Positions 41,470 through 50,235 of a stretch of 64,000 nt of DNA are shown here, one piece after another. A program made the position numbers and the translations under genes. The first letter of the stretch is position 1. Every line of letters starts with the position of its first letter. The notes beneath the pieces were generated by a model, which had not been told where the DNA came from, did no database searches, and worked only from the letters and a program-made list of their open reading frames with translations. This DNA is from Cellvibrionaceae bacterium (GTDB taxonomy: Bacteria > Pseudomonadota > Gammaproteobacteria > Pseudomonadales > Cellvibrionaceae), in contig JAGKWU010000003.1 in NCBI GenBank assembly GCA_021151695.1, positions 248,001-312,000 of the forward strand, in the 5' to 3' direction.

Positions 41470-42333
41470 CTAGCCCGGTGGCTGATTGTGAAACCACTGT
41501 TTTACCAATGGCAGCAAACTCGGTCGCCAGGGGCGCGCTTGTACGCCGAAGGCATCGCGAATACGGCGGCAGCCGAGTACGGCGCTCATGGGTTCGTCGA
41601 CGGGCGATTGGTCGACCAGCGTGAAATTGGCATCCTTTGCCAGCAACTGCTGTTGCGCGAGCAGTTGGACAAGCTGCTCGCCAAACTCCGCCTCGTCCAC
41701 CACATCCCCGCTGCAGTAGTGCATCACCCCCCAGTTATCCGCACCGACACTGATCTGTTTTACCAACGCCACCGCCACACGCACGGCATCCGACAAGAGC
41801 GTAGGTGCGCCACGAAGGCGACTGTTGAGAGTAATGGCTTGCTGGTTTTGGATAGCGGCGAGTATGCGCGTAAGGCGATTGTCACCATAGCTGCCAATTA
41901 CCCAGCCCAACCGCAGAATGATGGCGCGCGCACCGCTTGCCTCTACAGCCTGCTCGGCCTCGAAAAACGCCTTGCCAATCGCGCTTGTAGGAGCCGGTGT
42001 ATCTTTTTCGCTATGACTGCTTTTGTTGTCCGCGCCAAAGACTTTGTAGCTGGAAAATTGCAGCAAGGGAACATTGCCAGCCGCACAGGCACGGGCCAGA
42101 TTGGCCGCTGCAATGGGCAGAAGATGCTGCTGGGTAGCGTCGGGATTATCTTCCCAACCCAGGGTATTGATAGCTATATCGGGCTTGAGCCGCTTTAGGG
42201 TATCGGCCACCGCTGTCGGGTCAGCCCAATCCAGTGCAGGAGAGAGCAGTTGGCAGTGCTCGCGCTCCAGATCGTGCTCCAGGGTGCGTCCCAAGGCGCT
42301 GCGGGTATCAGTGACCAATATTTTGAGGGACAT
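41470..42333 (-). CDS. RmlD-like SDR-family protein with degenerate active site
   Basis: 287 residues, similar in plan to dTDP-4-dehydrorhamnose reductase (RmlD). The N-terminal strand and glycine loop read ILVTDTRSALGRTL, and PDIAINTLGWEDN and LLQFSSYKVFGAD match the family. The catalytic YxxxK is not clear: where RmlD has YGxTKLxGE, this protein reads SAIGKAFFEAE. It may be a non-catalytic or altered oxidoreductase. There are no other dTDP-sugar genes nearby. It is divergent from kup. Confidence 0.65.
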   Translation of the reverse strand: MSLKILVTDTRSALGRTLEHDLEREHCQLLSPALDWADPTAVADTLKRLKPDIAINTLGWEDNPDATQQHLLPIAAANLARACAAGNVPLLQFSSYKVFGADNKSSHSEKDTPAPTSAIGKAFFEAEQAVEASGARAIILRLGWVIGSYGDNRLTRILAAIQNQQAITLNSRLRGAPTLLSDAVRVAVALVKQISVGADNWGVMHYCSGDVVDEAEFGEQLVQLLAQQQLLAKDANFTLVDQSPVDEPMSAVLGCRRIRDAFGVQARPWRPSLLPLVKQWFHNQPPG

Positions 42334-42513
42334 ACGCGCGTTTTACTCTCTTGCTTTGTTGTTTTCGGCCTTGCTGGCCTGTGTCTGGAGTCTGTCAAAG
42401 AGCTTGATAAATATCAACTTTATTGCCACTGCAAAGCGGCCTCCGCACAGGTGTTGCCAACTGGCTATACTCTGGCACAATGCCCAACCTTCTTTGCTGC
42501 CCGAGATCAATTG

Positions 42514-44403
42514 ATGAGCTCTCAAGCCACCGCGCAAAAATCCTCGCACCTTGCCCTCACTGTTGCCGCCCTTGGCGTAGTCTTCGGCGATATAGGTACC
42601 AGCCCGCTCTACGCGCTCAAAGAGACTTTCAGTCCCCATCACGGTATAGCTCTGACCGAAGCCAGCGTGCTAGGCGGACTCTCCACCGTATTCTGGGTAT
42701 TAATGTTCGTGGTAACACTGAAGTATGTCACCTTGGTAATGCGCGCGGATAACCATGGCGAAGGCGGCACTATGGCGCTGCTTGCCTTGGTGTTTGCCTC
42801 CACCAAGGATCATCCCAACTGGAAGCCCTATCTCATGATGTTGGGCGTGCTGGGTGCCTCATTGTTCTATGGCGACTCAGTGTTGACGCCCGCGGTAACC
42901 GTGCTCTCTGCGATCGAAGGGCTGGAAGTCGCCACCAGTGCATTCAAACCCTATGTGGTACCGATTGCGCTGGGCGTCATCATCGGTCTGTTTGCGCTTC
43001 AACGCGGCGGCACCTCGCGCATCGGCGCTGTGTTCGGGCCCATCACCATTGTCTGGTTCCTGGTGCTCTGTGCCTCGGGTATTGGTGGCATAGTGCATAA
43101 CCCACACGTATTAATGGCTCTCAACCCGATTTACGCCTTCCACTTTCTGACCGATCACGGTTTCGCATCATTCTTGATCCTGGGGTCGGTAGTACTGGCA
43201 GTGACGGGGGTAGAAGCGCTCTACGGCGATATGGGCCATTTCGGCAAAGGCCCGATCCGCACCGCTTGGTTCACCCTGGTATTTCCCGCCTTGCTACTCA
43301 ACTACTTTGGCCAGGGCGCACTCATACTCAAAGACCCCACGACTATCGTTAACCCCTTCTTCCACATGTTTCCCGATTGGGCGCTTTACCCGGTAGTGAT
43401 ACTGGCTACCTTCGCGGCGGTGATCGCCTCCCAAGCCACTATCGCCGGAGCTTATTCGCTCACCAAACAGGCCGTGCAACTGGGCTTTTTGCCGCGCCTG
43501 AAGGTGGTACAAACCTCTGCCAACGAAATCGGCCAAATCTACCTGCCCGGCCTGACCTTTGTGCTGATGATTGCGGTAGTGCTGATAGTCGTCACCTTCC
43601 AATCCTCCTCCGCCCTTGCATCGGCCTACGGCGTGGCGGTGACTGGCGATATGCTGGTTACCAGTTGCCTGACATTCTTTGTGATCTATTTCGGCTGGAA
43701 AATCCCTCTACCACTGTGTCTGCTGTCCACCGGTCTATTCCTGTGTATTGACATGGCCTTGTTCGCATCCTGTATTACCAAAATTTTCGAAGGCGGCTGG
43801 CTGCCAATCCTCATCGCCATGACCATGTTCCTGCTGATGACCACCTGGCGCCACGGTCGCGATTTGCTGTTCCAGCGCCTGCGTTCCTCGTCAGTTCCGC
43901 TGGATGCGCTGCTGCCGTCCCTGTTTATCAGCCCACCGACGCGTGTGCCCGGCACCGCTATCTTCCTGACCGCCACCCCAGAGGCTACACCCCACGCCCT
44001 GCTGCACAACCTCAACCATAACAAGGTGCTTCACGACCGGGTCGTGTTTTTAACGGTGGAAGTCTCCAACGTGCCTTGGGTGGATATCAAAGAGGCCTGT
44101 GAAATCGAGGATATGGGCAATAACTGCTTCCGGGTCATTATCACCTTCGGCTTTATGAACCCGCCCGATATACGCCTTGCCCTAGCCGCCTGCGCGGAGA
44201 AGGGCTTGAGCTTCAATATCATGGAGACCTCCTTCTTCCTGTCGCGCGAAAAAATCGTGCCTGTGGCAACCATTGCCAGCGGCATGCCTATGTGGCGCGA
44301 GCACCTGTTCGCTGCCATGGCGCGCAACGCAGGTACGGCGGTGGATCACTTCAACATCCCTACCAACCGCGTAATTGAACTGGGCACCCAGGTAGAAATT
44401 TAA
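42514..44403 (+). CDS. kup: Low-affinity potassium transporter Kup
   Basis: 629 residues from the ATG at 42514, close to the E. coli length of 622; a longer frame to 42250 overlaps the divergent gene. The signature VVFGDIGTSPLYALKETF near residue 22 is diagnostic. About 12 membrane segments are followed by a cytoplasmic C-terminal domain. It takes up potassium with protons at the inner membrane. Confidence 0.95.
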   Translation: MSSQATAQKSSHLALTVAALGVVFGDIGTSPLYALKETFSPHHGIALTEASVLGGLSTVFWVLMFVVTLKYVTLVMRADNHGEGGTMALLALVFASTKDHPNWKPYLMMLGVLGASLFYGDSVLTPAVTVLSAIEGLEVATSAFKPYVVPIALGVIIGLFALQRGGTSRIGAVFGPITIVWFLVLCASGIGGIVHNPHVLMALNPIYAFHFLTDHGFASFLILGSVVLAVTGVEALYGDMGHFGKGPIRTAWFTLVFPALLLNYFGQGALILKDPTTIVNPFFHMFPDWALYPVVILATFAAVIASQATIAGAYSLTKQAVQLGFLPRLKVVQTSANEIGQIYLPGLTFVLMIAVVLIVVTFQSSSALASAYGVAVTGDMLVTSCLTFFVIYFGWKIPLPLCLLSTGLFLCIDMALFASCITKIFEGGWLPILIAMTMFLLMTTWRHGRDLLFQRLRSSSVPLDALLPSLFISPPTRVPGTAIFLTATPEATPHALLHNLNHNKVLHDRVVFLTVEVSNVPWVDIKEACEIEDMGNNCFRVIITFGFMNPPDIRLALAACAEKGLSFNIMETSFFLSREKIVPVATIASGMPMWREHLFAAMARNAGTAVDHFNIPTNRVIELGTQVEI

Positions 44404-44426
44404 GCCTCATCACTGAGCTTCCATCG

Positions 44427-45710
44427 ATGCCATTGACCGCAACGACTATCGAACTGGATATCGCCATCATAGGTGGCGGTATCGCTGGCCTATGGCTGGC
44501 GAACCGGTTGCAACAACAGGGCTTCCAATTCGCGCTCTTTGAGCGGGATGCCTTGGGCGGCGGCCAGACCATGGCCTCCCAGGGCATGATTCACGGCGGC
44601 ATGAAATATACCCTCGCCGGCGCACTCACTGGCGCGTCCGAAACCATCGCCGATATGCCGCGTCACTGGCGCGACTGCCTGTGCGGCGATGGCGATGTAG
44701 ACCTGCGCAATACCCGCCTGTTGAGCGATCACTTCTTTCTCTGGTCAGGCGATAGCGTCGCATCGAAGCTAAGCACGTTCCTGGCAAGCAAAGCCGTGCA
44801 GGGGCGAGCGGAACCGGTAGACGAAATCCACTATCCCCCCCTGCTGCGTCACGCCGACTTCGGCGGCAGCCTCTATAAACTCGAAGACATAGTGCTGGAT
44901 GTTCACAGCCTGGTGACCAACCTCGTCCGCCATGTGGAGCGCCACTGCTTCTCCACCGCCGGGGCTCAGGTCAACTGGTTGCAATCGGATGGTCAGCTAA
45001 ACATGGAGTTGACGACGACTTCCGCGAGTTTTCTGATCAAGGCCAAGCGCTTTATTTTTTGTGCCGGCCAGGGCAATGGCGAACTGCTGGCACAATTGGG
45101 CCTGGCGCAACCGGCGATGCAGCTGCGCCCATTGCAGCAAGTGATGGTGCGTCATTTGTATCCCTACAGTTTTTTCGGCCACTGCCTGGGCACACAGACC
45201 ACGCCACGCCTGACCATTTCCAGCCATAGAATCAACCCGACCGAACAGGTCTGGTATCTGGGCGGCGCCCTGGCAGAGCGCGGTGCCCATATGGATACTG
45301 AAGAACTTATCGCCAGTGCACGTGCCGAGCTTGCCGAGCTGATACCCTGGGTGGGATTTCGCGGCGCCCGCTGGGCAACTCTGCCCGTCTCCCGCGCCGA
45401 ACCTTTACAGCCTAACTTTATGCGGCCGGACAACGCCTTTGTGGCGCCGGCACCTGGCCTGGACAACCTGCTAGTGGCCTGGCCCACCAAACTCACCCTG
45501 GCGCCCAACCTGGCCAATCAAACACTTGATCTGCTGGCCAAAACTGGCATCACACCACAACCCGAACAGGATTTCTTTCACCCATTGCACGATCACCTGG
45601 ATTTCCCGCCCATCGCCCAGACGCCCTGGGACCTCGCCTTTCCACCCGAACTAAGCCCGGAAGAAGCCATGGCCCAACGCTTTCCCGAGCCCAAGGAAGA
45701 AGATGAGTGA
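44427..45710 (+). CDS. FAD-dependent oxidoreductase (DAO/GlpO-like)
   Basis: 427 residues. The dinucleotide-binding motif is IAIIGGGIAGLWLANRL near residue 12, followed by GGGQTMASQGMIHGGMKYTL, typical of the DAO family that includes glycerol-3-phosphate oxidases and dehydrogenases. The C-terminal part lacks further diagnostic residues. It oxidises an amine or alcohol with FAD; substrate unknown. The stop codon overlaps the next start (TGATG), so it is coupled to the aldo/keto reductase gene, and both precede hisI. Confidence 0.8.
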   Translation: MPLTATTIELDIAIIGGGIAGLWLANRLQQQGFQFALFERDALGGGQTMASQGMIHGGMKYTLAGALTGASETIADMPRHWRDCLCGDGDVDLRNTRLLSDHFFLWSGDSVASKLSTFLASKAVQGRAEPVDEIHYPPLLRHADFGGSLYKLEDIVLDVHSLVTNLVRHVERHCFSTAGAQVNWLQSDGQLNMELTTTSASFLIKAKRFIFCAGQGNGELLAQLGLAQPAMQLRPLQQVMVRHLYPYSFFGHCLGTQTTPRLTISSHRINPTEQVWYLGGALAERGAHMDTEELIASARAELAELIPWVGFRGARWATLPVSRAEPLQPNFMRPDNAFVAPAPGLDNLLVAWPTKLTLAPNLANQTLDLLAKTGITPQPEQDFFHPLHDHLDFPPIAQTPWDLAFPPELSPEEAMAQRFPEPKEEDE

Positions 45711-46540
45711 TGCTCCCCCACATACAACTCGGCAATACAGATTTGCGCATCAGTCGCCTGGGCCTCGGCACAGTGAAATTCGGTCGCAACCAAAGCGTGA
45801 AATATCCGCAGGCCTTTGAGTTACCCAGTGACCAGGACGCGCGCCAGCTGCTTAACATCGCTCGCGATGGAGGCATTAACTTATTGGATACAGCGCCGGC
45901 TTATGGCGCAAGCGAAGAGCGCCTCGGAAAGTTATTGCGCGGCGAACGCTCACATTGGGTGATCTGCACCAAAGCCGGTGAAGAATTCAGCCCCGACTAC
46001 GGCAACCAGGGTAAGTCCAATTTTGATTTCACCCCCAACGCCTTGCGGCTGAGCATAGAGCGTAGCCTGCGCCGCCTGCGCACCGATTACCTGGATATAG
46101 TGCTGATTCACTCCGACGGCAACGATAGCCAGCTGATTCACGATCACCAGGTACTGCACACGCTGGCGCAGATGAAACGCGAGGGATGGATTCGCGCCTT
46201 TGGCATGTCGACAAAAACGCTTGAGGGAGGTTTACTCTGCGCCGCCGAAGCCGACCTGATAATGACAACCTTTGATCAGGACTCAGCAGAAGACCAGGAG
46301 TTGTTGCAGACCTGTATCCAGAAAAATACCGGTGTGCTGCTCAAAAAGATTTTTAACAGCGGTCATTTGCTCAAAGCCGGTAGTCATTTGAGTAATGCCA
46401 TTATCGAACAGCAAATGAAGGTTATTTTTGCCCAGAAGGCCGTCAATAGTGCCATAATCGGCACCCTCAACCGCGAGCACCTGCACAACAATATCCAGTG
46501 CGCGCTCCTCGGCCTGGCGGAAAATGGCCTTTTAGGCTGA
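45710..46540 (+). CDS. Aldo/keto reductase
   Basis: 276 residues from the ATG at 45710, overlapping the preceding stop; a GTG one codon earlier is possible. The AKR residues are visible: Asp and Tyr in LLDTAPAYGASEERLG, Lys in WVICTKAGEE and His in IVLIHSDGND. The (beta/alpha)8 enzyme reduces an aldehyde or ketone with NAD(P)H. Substrate unknown. Position in front of hisI-hisE-tatABC may be only conserved neighbourhood. Confidence 0.88.
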   Translation: MLPHIQLGNTDLRISRLGLGTVKFGRNQSVKYPQAFELPSDQDARQLLNIARDGGINLLDTAPAYGASEERLGKLLRGERSHWVICTKAGEEFSPDYGNQGKSNFDFTPNALRLSIERSLRRLRTDYLDIVLIHSDGNDSQLIHDHQVLHTLAQMKREGWIRAFGMSTKTLEGGLLCAAEADLIMTTFDQDSAEDQELLQTCIQKNTGVLLKKIFNSGHLLKAGSHLSNAIIEQQMKVIFAQKAVNSAIIGTLNREHLHNNIQCALLGLAENGLLG

Positions 46541-46575
46541 TCCGCCCCGGATAAATAAACAAGCGATATAAGTTC

Positions 46576-46968
46576 ATGAATGCAACCGATAATTGGCTGG
46601 ATGCCGTCAACTGGAATAGCGATGGACTGGTACCCGCCATCGCGCAAGACGCTGCGACTGGCCGCATATTAATGATGGCCTGGATGAATCGCGAAGCCCT
46701 GGCCGAAACCTCGGCGCGCGGCGAAGCCGTGTATTTTTCGCGCTCGCGCAATAAGCTATGGCACAAGGGCGAAAGCTCTGGTCACACGCAAAAAGTGCGT
46801 GAAATCCGCCTGGATTGTGACGAGGATGTGATAGTGCTGCAGGTGGAACAAATCGGTGGAATTGCCTGTCACACCGGGCGAGAATCCTGTTTTTACCGGG
46901 TGCTGAACGACGGCGAATGGCAAGTGGTTGAACCAGTCCTCAAAGACCCCAACGACATTTATGCATGA
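46576..46968 (+). CDS. hisI: Phosphoribosyl-AMP cyclohydrolase
   Basis: 130 residues. The metal site is CDEDVIVLQVEQIGGIACHTGRESCFY, with three cysteines and the acidic DCDED run, and MAWMNREAL and WHKGESSGHTQ are diagnostic. It opens the adenine ring of phosphoribosyl-AMP in histidine synthesis. hisE follows almost immediately. Confidence 0.97.
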   Translation: MNATDNWLDAVNWNSDGLVPAIAQDAATGRILMMAWMNREALAETSARGEAVYFSRSRNKLWHKGESSGHTQKVREIRLDCDEDVIVLQVEQIGGIACHTGRESCFYRVLNDGEWQVVEPVLKDPNDIYA

Positions 46969-46999
46969 CCAACAAGAGCCGCCAAAACAAGAGCCACTT

Positions 47000-47344
47000 A
47001 TGAACAACGATATACTCACGCAACTGACCAGGATTCTCGAAGAGCGCAAACAACTGGCCGACGCCGACTCCTCTTATGTCGCCAGCCTGCATAAAAAGGG
47101 CCTCAATAAAATCCTGGAAAAAGTTGGCGAGGAATGCACGGAGACCATTATCGCCGCCAAAGATGCGCAGGCCAGCGGCGACAACAGTGAAGTGATTTAC
47201 GAAACCGCCGATCTCTGGTTTCACAGCCTGGTGATGCTGTCCCACCTGGGCGAAAACGCCGATGCCGTGCTCAAAGAGTTGGCCCGCCGTTTCAATATTT
47301 CCGGCCACGATGAAAAAGCATCGCGCGCCAACAATAACCATTAA
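47000..47344 (+). CDS. hisE: Phosphoribosyl-ATP pyrophosphatase
   Basis: 114 residues from the ATG at 47000; ATG at 46961, overlapping hisI, would add 13 residues. Motifs are SYVASLHKKGLNKILEKVGEECTE and YETADLWFHSLVML, the MazG-like metal-binding helices. It removes pyrophosphate from phosphoribosyl-ATP, the step before HisI. Confidence 0.95.
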   Translation: MNNDILTQLTRILEERKQLADADSSYVASLHKKGLNKILEKVGEECTETIIAAKDAQASGDNSEVIYETADLWFHSLVMLSHLGENADAVLKELARRFNISGHDEKASRANNNH

Positions 47345-47384
47345 GTCACTCTGATTCTTACTGACGATTAACGAGGAAACCGCT

Positions 47385-47651
47385 ATGGCCGCATTTGCAG
47401 GCAACTTTGGCAGCCCCATGCAACTGCTGATTTTATTGATCATTGTACTTTTGCTGTTCGGCGGCAACCGTCTGCGCAATCTCGGCGGCGATATTGGAGG
47501 CGCAATCAAAGGCTTCAAAAAAGCCATGAGTGACGGCGATCAACAAAAAGACGCTGATAAAGATCCGGAAAAACTCAACAGCGATTCGCACAAAGTTATT
47601 GAAGGCGAAGCCAGAAAAGTTGAGTCTGAAAAAGACAAAAGCGGCCACTGA
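47385..47651 (+). CDS. tatA: Sec-independent translocase subunit TatA
   Basis: 88 residues: N-terminal membrane helix (MQLLILLIIVLLLFGG), then the amphipathic helix with GGDIGGAIKGFKKAM and a charged tail. Together with TatB and TatC it exports folded proteins with twin-arginine signals, such as the GH43 enzyme and the lipoprotein at 29551. Confidence 0.95.
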   Translation: MAAFAGNFGSPMQLLILLIIVLLLFGGNRLRNLGGDIGGAIKGFKKAMSDGDQQKDADKDPEKLNSDSHKVIEGEARKVESEKDKSGH

Positions 47652-47694
47652 TTTGTCGCCTGCCGACAAACAGCGCTAACTGACAGGTATTGCT

Positions 47695-48135
47695 GTGTTT
47701 GATATTGGTTTTTCCGAATTAATCGTCTGCGCATTAGTAGCGCTGATTGTCATAGGCCCCGAGCGTATGCCCGAGGCTGTGCGCACTATCGGCCTGTGGG
47801 TCGGCCGGCTCAAACGCAGCCTGCGCGAAACACGGGCCGAAATTGAGCGCCAGATTGGTGTGGACGATATACGCCGCCAGCTGCACAACGAAGAAATCCT
47901 GCGCAGCCTGGAAGAGGCCCGTCGCGAACTGGATGAGGCCGTAGCGCAAAACCAGAATCTGATTCACAGCAATAAAACCTCCGAGGCGCCCGCTGAAACT
48001 ACCGGCGAGAAGGTCTATACCAGCGAGCCGGATTTGCCCTACCACAGCCATACGGGCGAGCAGCCATCAAATAGCAGCGCCTCCATAGAGAACACAGGCA
48101 CAGCGCCTGTCCAAGGACCTAAAACACCCTCATGA
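47695..48135 (+). CDS. tatB: Sec-independent translocase subunit TatB
   Basis: 146 residues from a GTG at 47695, giving the usual MFDIGFSELIVCALVALIVIGPERMPEA start. A long amphipathic helix and variable tail follow. It forms the twin-arginine receptor with TatC; the two genes overlap by 4 bases. Confidence 0.95.
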   Translation: MFDIGFSELIVCALVALIVIGPERMPEAVRTIGLWVGRLKRSLRETRAEIERQIGVDDIRRQLHNEEILRSLEEARRELDEAVAQNQNLIHSNKTSEAPAETTGEKVYTSEPDLPYHSHTGEQPSNSSASIENTGTAPVQGPKTPS

Positions 48136-48890
48136 CCTCCGCCGAAAATGACCAGGAGCTCCCCCTGGTCCAACACCTTATTGAATTGCGTACCCGCCTG
48201 CTGCGGATAGTGGGCGTGGTGATGGTGCTGTTTTTTGCCCTCTATGCCACCTGCGCCAATAAGATCTACGAAATTGTCTCCGCACCACTGATGGAATTGC
48301 TGCCGGCAAACAGCAGCATGATCGCAACAGATATCACCTCGCCCCTGTTAACCCCTATGAAGCTCACCTTCTTTGTAGCGCTGGTGGCGGCGATTCCCTA
48401 TATCCTCTATCAAATATGGGCGTTTGTAGCACCGGGACTTTATCGTCACGAAAAGCGCATTGCGCTGCCTATCCTGGTATCCAGTGTCCTGCTGTTTTAC
48501 ACAGGTATGGCCTTCGCCTATTTCCTGATTTTCCCGCTGATATTCAAAATCACCACCCAATCCGGCCTGGTGGGTGTGACCGCTATGACGGATATCACCA
48601 AGTACCTGGATTTCGTGCTGCACATGTTCTTTGCTTTCGGGTTTATCTTTGAGATACCTGTGGCCACAGTGCTATTGATCTCCGCCCAGGTCATCTCTGC
48701 CCAGGGGCTTATCAAAAAGCGCCCTTACGTAATCGTAGGCTGTTTTGTGGTGGGAATGATACTGACGCCGCCGGATGTAACTTCGCAGCTGCTCTTGGCG
48801 ATTCCAATGTGGATACTGTTTGAAATAGGTGTCTACGTGGGCTTGATCATCGAGAAGCGCCGCGCGCGCTCCTTGGCGGAAGCCAGCTAA
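48132..48890 (+). CDS. tatC: Sec-independent translocase subunit TatC
   Basis: 252 residues with six membrane helices. The N-terminal motif LVQHLIELRTRLLR and YQIWAFVAPGLYRHEKR are family signatures, and the conserved Glu lies in GFIFEIPV. It recognises the signal peptide in the inner membrane. The order hisI-hisE-tatA-tatB-tatC is common in Pseudomonas-like genomes. Confidence 0.97.
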   Translation: MTSAENDQELPLVQHLIELRTRLLRIVGVVMVLFFALYATCANKIYEIVSAPLMELLPANSSMIATDITSPLLTPMKLTFFVALVAAIPYILYQIWAFVAPGLYRHEKRIALPILVSSVLLFYTGMAFAYFLIFPLIFKITTQSGLVGVTAMTDITKYLDFVLHMFFAFGFIFEIPVATVLLISAQVISAQGLIKKRPYVIVGCFVVGMILTPPDVTSQLLLAIPMWILFEIGVYVGLIIEKRRARSLAEAS

Positions 48891-48982
48891 GACCTATACA
48901 GAAGCCCATTAACGCTATTCATTCGAGATTCAGTCGCTGTTCATTAAGGTGTAGTCCCTCATCGACCAATAAGGACGTCACC

Positions 48983-49303
48983 ATGAAACAGATCTTGACG
49001 ATTGCTCTCGTTATTCCCCTTCTCAACGCTTGCGGCAGCTTATCTACACTGCCGCGCAGCGACGACAAAATCGCCCAGGACCTTACCAGCAGAAACACTT
49101 ACTGCCATTCCCTAAGCCGCGCTTATAGCGGTCTTGGCTACGATTTTTGTACGCTCAACGCACACCCGGATATAACCTATTACCTTCCGCAGATGATTCT
49201 GCTGGTGGGTGTTGATATGTGTGCATCTACGGTAATTGATACCCTTGCCCTTCCCTACACATTGCCCGCGCAAATCAAATACGGCTCAATTGCCATCAAC
49301 TAA
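48983..49303 (+). CDS. YceK/YidQ-type (DUF1375) small lipoprotein
   Basis: 106 residues with a lipoprotein signal (LVIPLLNACGSL; Cys17). The string PYTLPAQIKYGSIAIN near the end and PQMILLVGVDMCASTVIDTLALPYTLP fit the YceK/YidQ family. Outer- or inner-membrane lipoprotein of unknown role. It is convergent with the DUF2061 gene. Confidence 0.8.
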   Translation: MKQILTIALVIPLLNACGSLSTLPRSDDKIAQDLTSRNTYCHSLSRAYSGLGYDFCTLNAHPDITYYLPQMILLVGVDMCASTVIDTLALPYTLPAQIKYGSIAIN

Positions 49304-49317
49304 TGAAGTTGGCAGGG

Positions 49318-49530
49318 CTAAACCGCCCTGCTGGCAAACACCTGCTGCAACATCTCCTTGTGCTCGCCCCATTTCTGCCAGGCTTTTTCGTGGAAGAAGA
49401 ACACCACCGTGTTAATCGCTGGCTCCACCAGCGCAATAGTGCCTCCCACCAGCGCACTTCCGGTCAACGCATAACCTACAGAGAATGCCACGCTGAAATG
49501 CAAAACCGCGAAGGTTGATGTCTTAGCCAT
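49318..49530 (-). CDS. DUF2061 small membrane protein
   Basis: 70 residues with two membrane segments (TFAVLHFSVAFSVGYALTG and GGTIALVEPAINTVVFFFHE) and the ending WQKWGEHKEMLQ, the DUF2061 pattern. Function unknown. It ends 15 bases from the end of the convergent lipoprotein gene. Confidence 0.8.
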   Translation of the reverse strand: MAKTSTFAVLHFSVAFSVGYALTGSALVGGTIALVEPAINTVVFFFHEKAWQKWGEHKEMLQQVFASRAV

Positions 49531-49669
49531 AATGCGAGCCCTCGGACCAGTAAGAAATCATTGAGGGCAGCTCAGCTACTGAAGCTTGCCCCGTTGAAAT
49601 CATCATAGCCAGAACCCCACCAAAGCCAAAAACAATTAATCAAATCAGCCTGATTGTTATTTTAAATGA

Positions 49670-50128
49670 TTACCACTGACTAAAGGGGTGCCTGGCCAAA
49701 TTGGAGTTGTAATAGCGTTCGTCGCCGGTAACCTCCGCGCCCACCCAGGCGGGCAGTGCAAACACCTGGTCTTCCGTCTCCAGCTCAATCTCCGCAACAA
49801 CCAATCCCTGATTGGCGCCAAGGAATTCATCAACCTCCCAAATCATGCCCTCAAATTCGATTTTACGGCGATATTTCTCAATCACCGGTCCATCGCACAG
49901 CGCCAACAATTGTTTTGCATCCGCCAGCGGGATTTCATATTCAAATTCCGCCCTGCTTGCGCCCTGGGAAACACCTTTGATGGTGAGATACCCAATCTCA
50001 CCCGCCACCCTCACACGCACCGTACGCTCTTTGGCGCGGTTTAAATAACCCTGGCAGAAATACACTGCCGGCGCACTGCGCCAACTGTCATCGACTACCA
50101 AAAATTTGCGTTCTATTTCAATTGCCAT
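49670..50128 (-). CDS. CYTH-domain inorganic triphosphatase-like protein
   Basis: 152 residues starting MAIEIERKFLVVDD, the EIERKFL signature of CYTH/TTM proteins. The acid- and base-rich tunnel is completed by RVRVAGEIGYLTIKG, EFEYEIPLADAKQLL, VIEKYRRKIEF and VAEIELETED. Such enzymes hydrolyse inorganic triphosphate or other triphosphates with a divalent metal. Single-gene unit upstream of the TonB-receptor terminator. Confidence 0.9.
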   Translation of the reverse strand: MAIEIERKFLVVDDSWRSAPAVYFCQGYLNRAKERTVRVRVAGEIGYLTIKGVSQGASRAEFEYEIPLADAKQLLALCDGPVIEKYRRKIEFEGMIWEVDEFLGANQGLVVAEIELETEDQVFALPAWVGAEVTGDERYYNSNLARHPFSQW

Positions 50129-50173
50129 ACTCGCCTCCTCACTTATATTCAGGAGAGCATTTTGTCACGGCAA

Positions 50174-50207
50174 AAAAAAACCGCGCAACGAGTGCGCGGC
50201 TTTTTTT
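50174..50207. terminator. Terminator downstream of the TonB receptor gene
   Basis: AAAAAACCGCGCA-ACGAG-TGCGCGGCTTTTTT with A and T tracts on both sides. Confidence 0.88.
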
Positions 50208-50235
50208 GGGAACCTACCCAAAGGATGAATGGAGA

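Noticed and set aside
42250..42513. Longer Kup N-terminus
   Set aside because: It overlaps the divergent RmlD-like gene and exceeds the family length; the ATG at 42514 fits.
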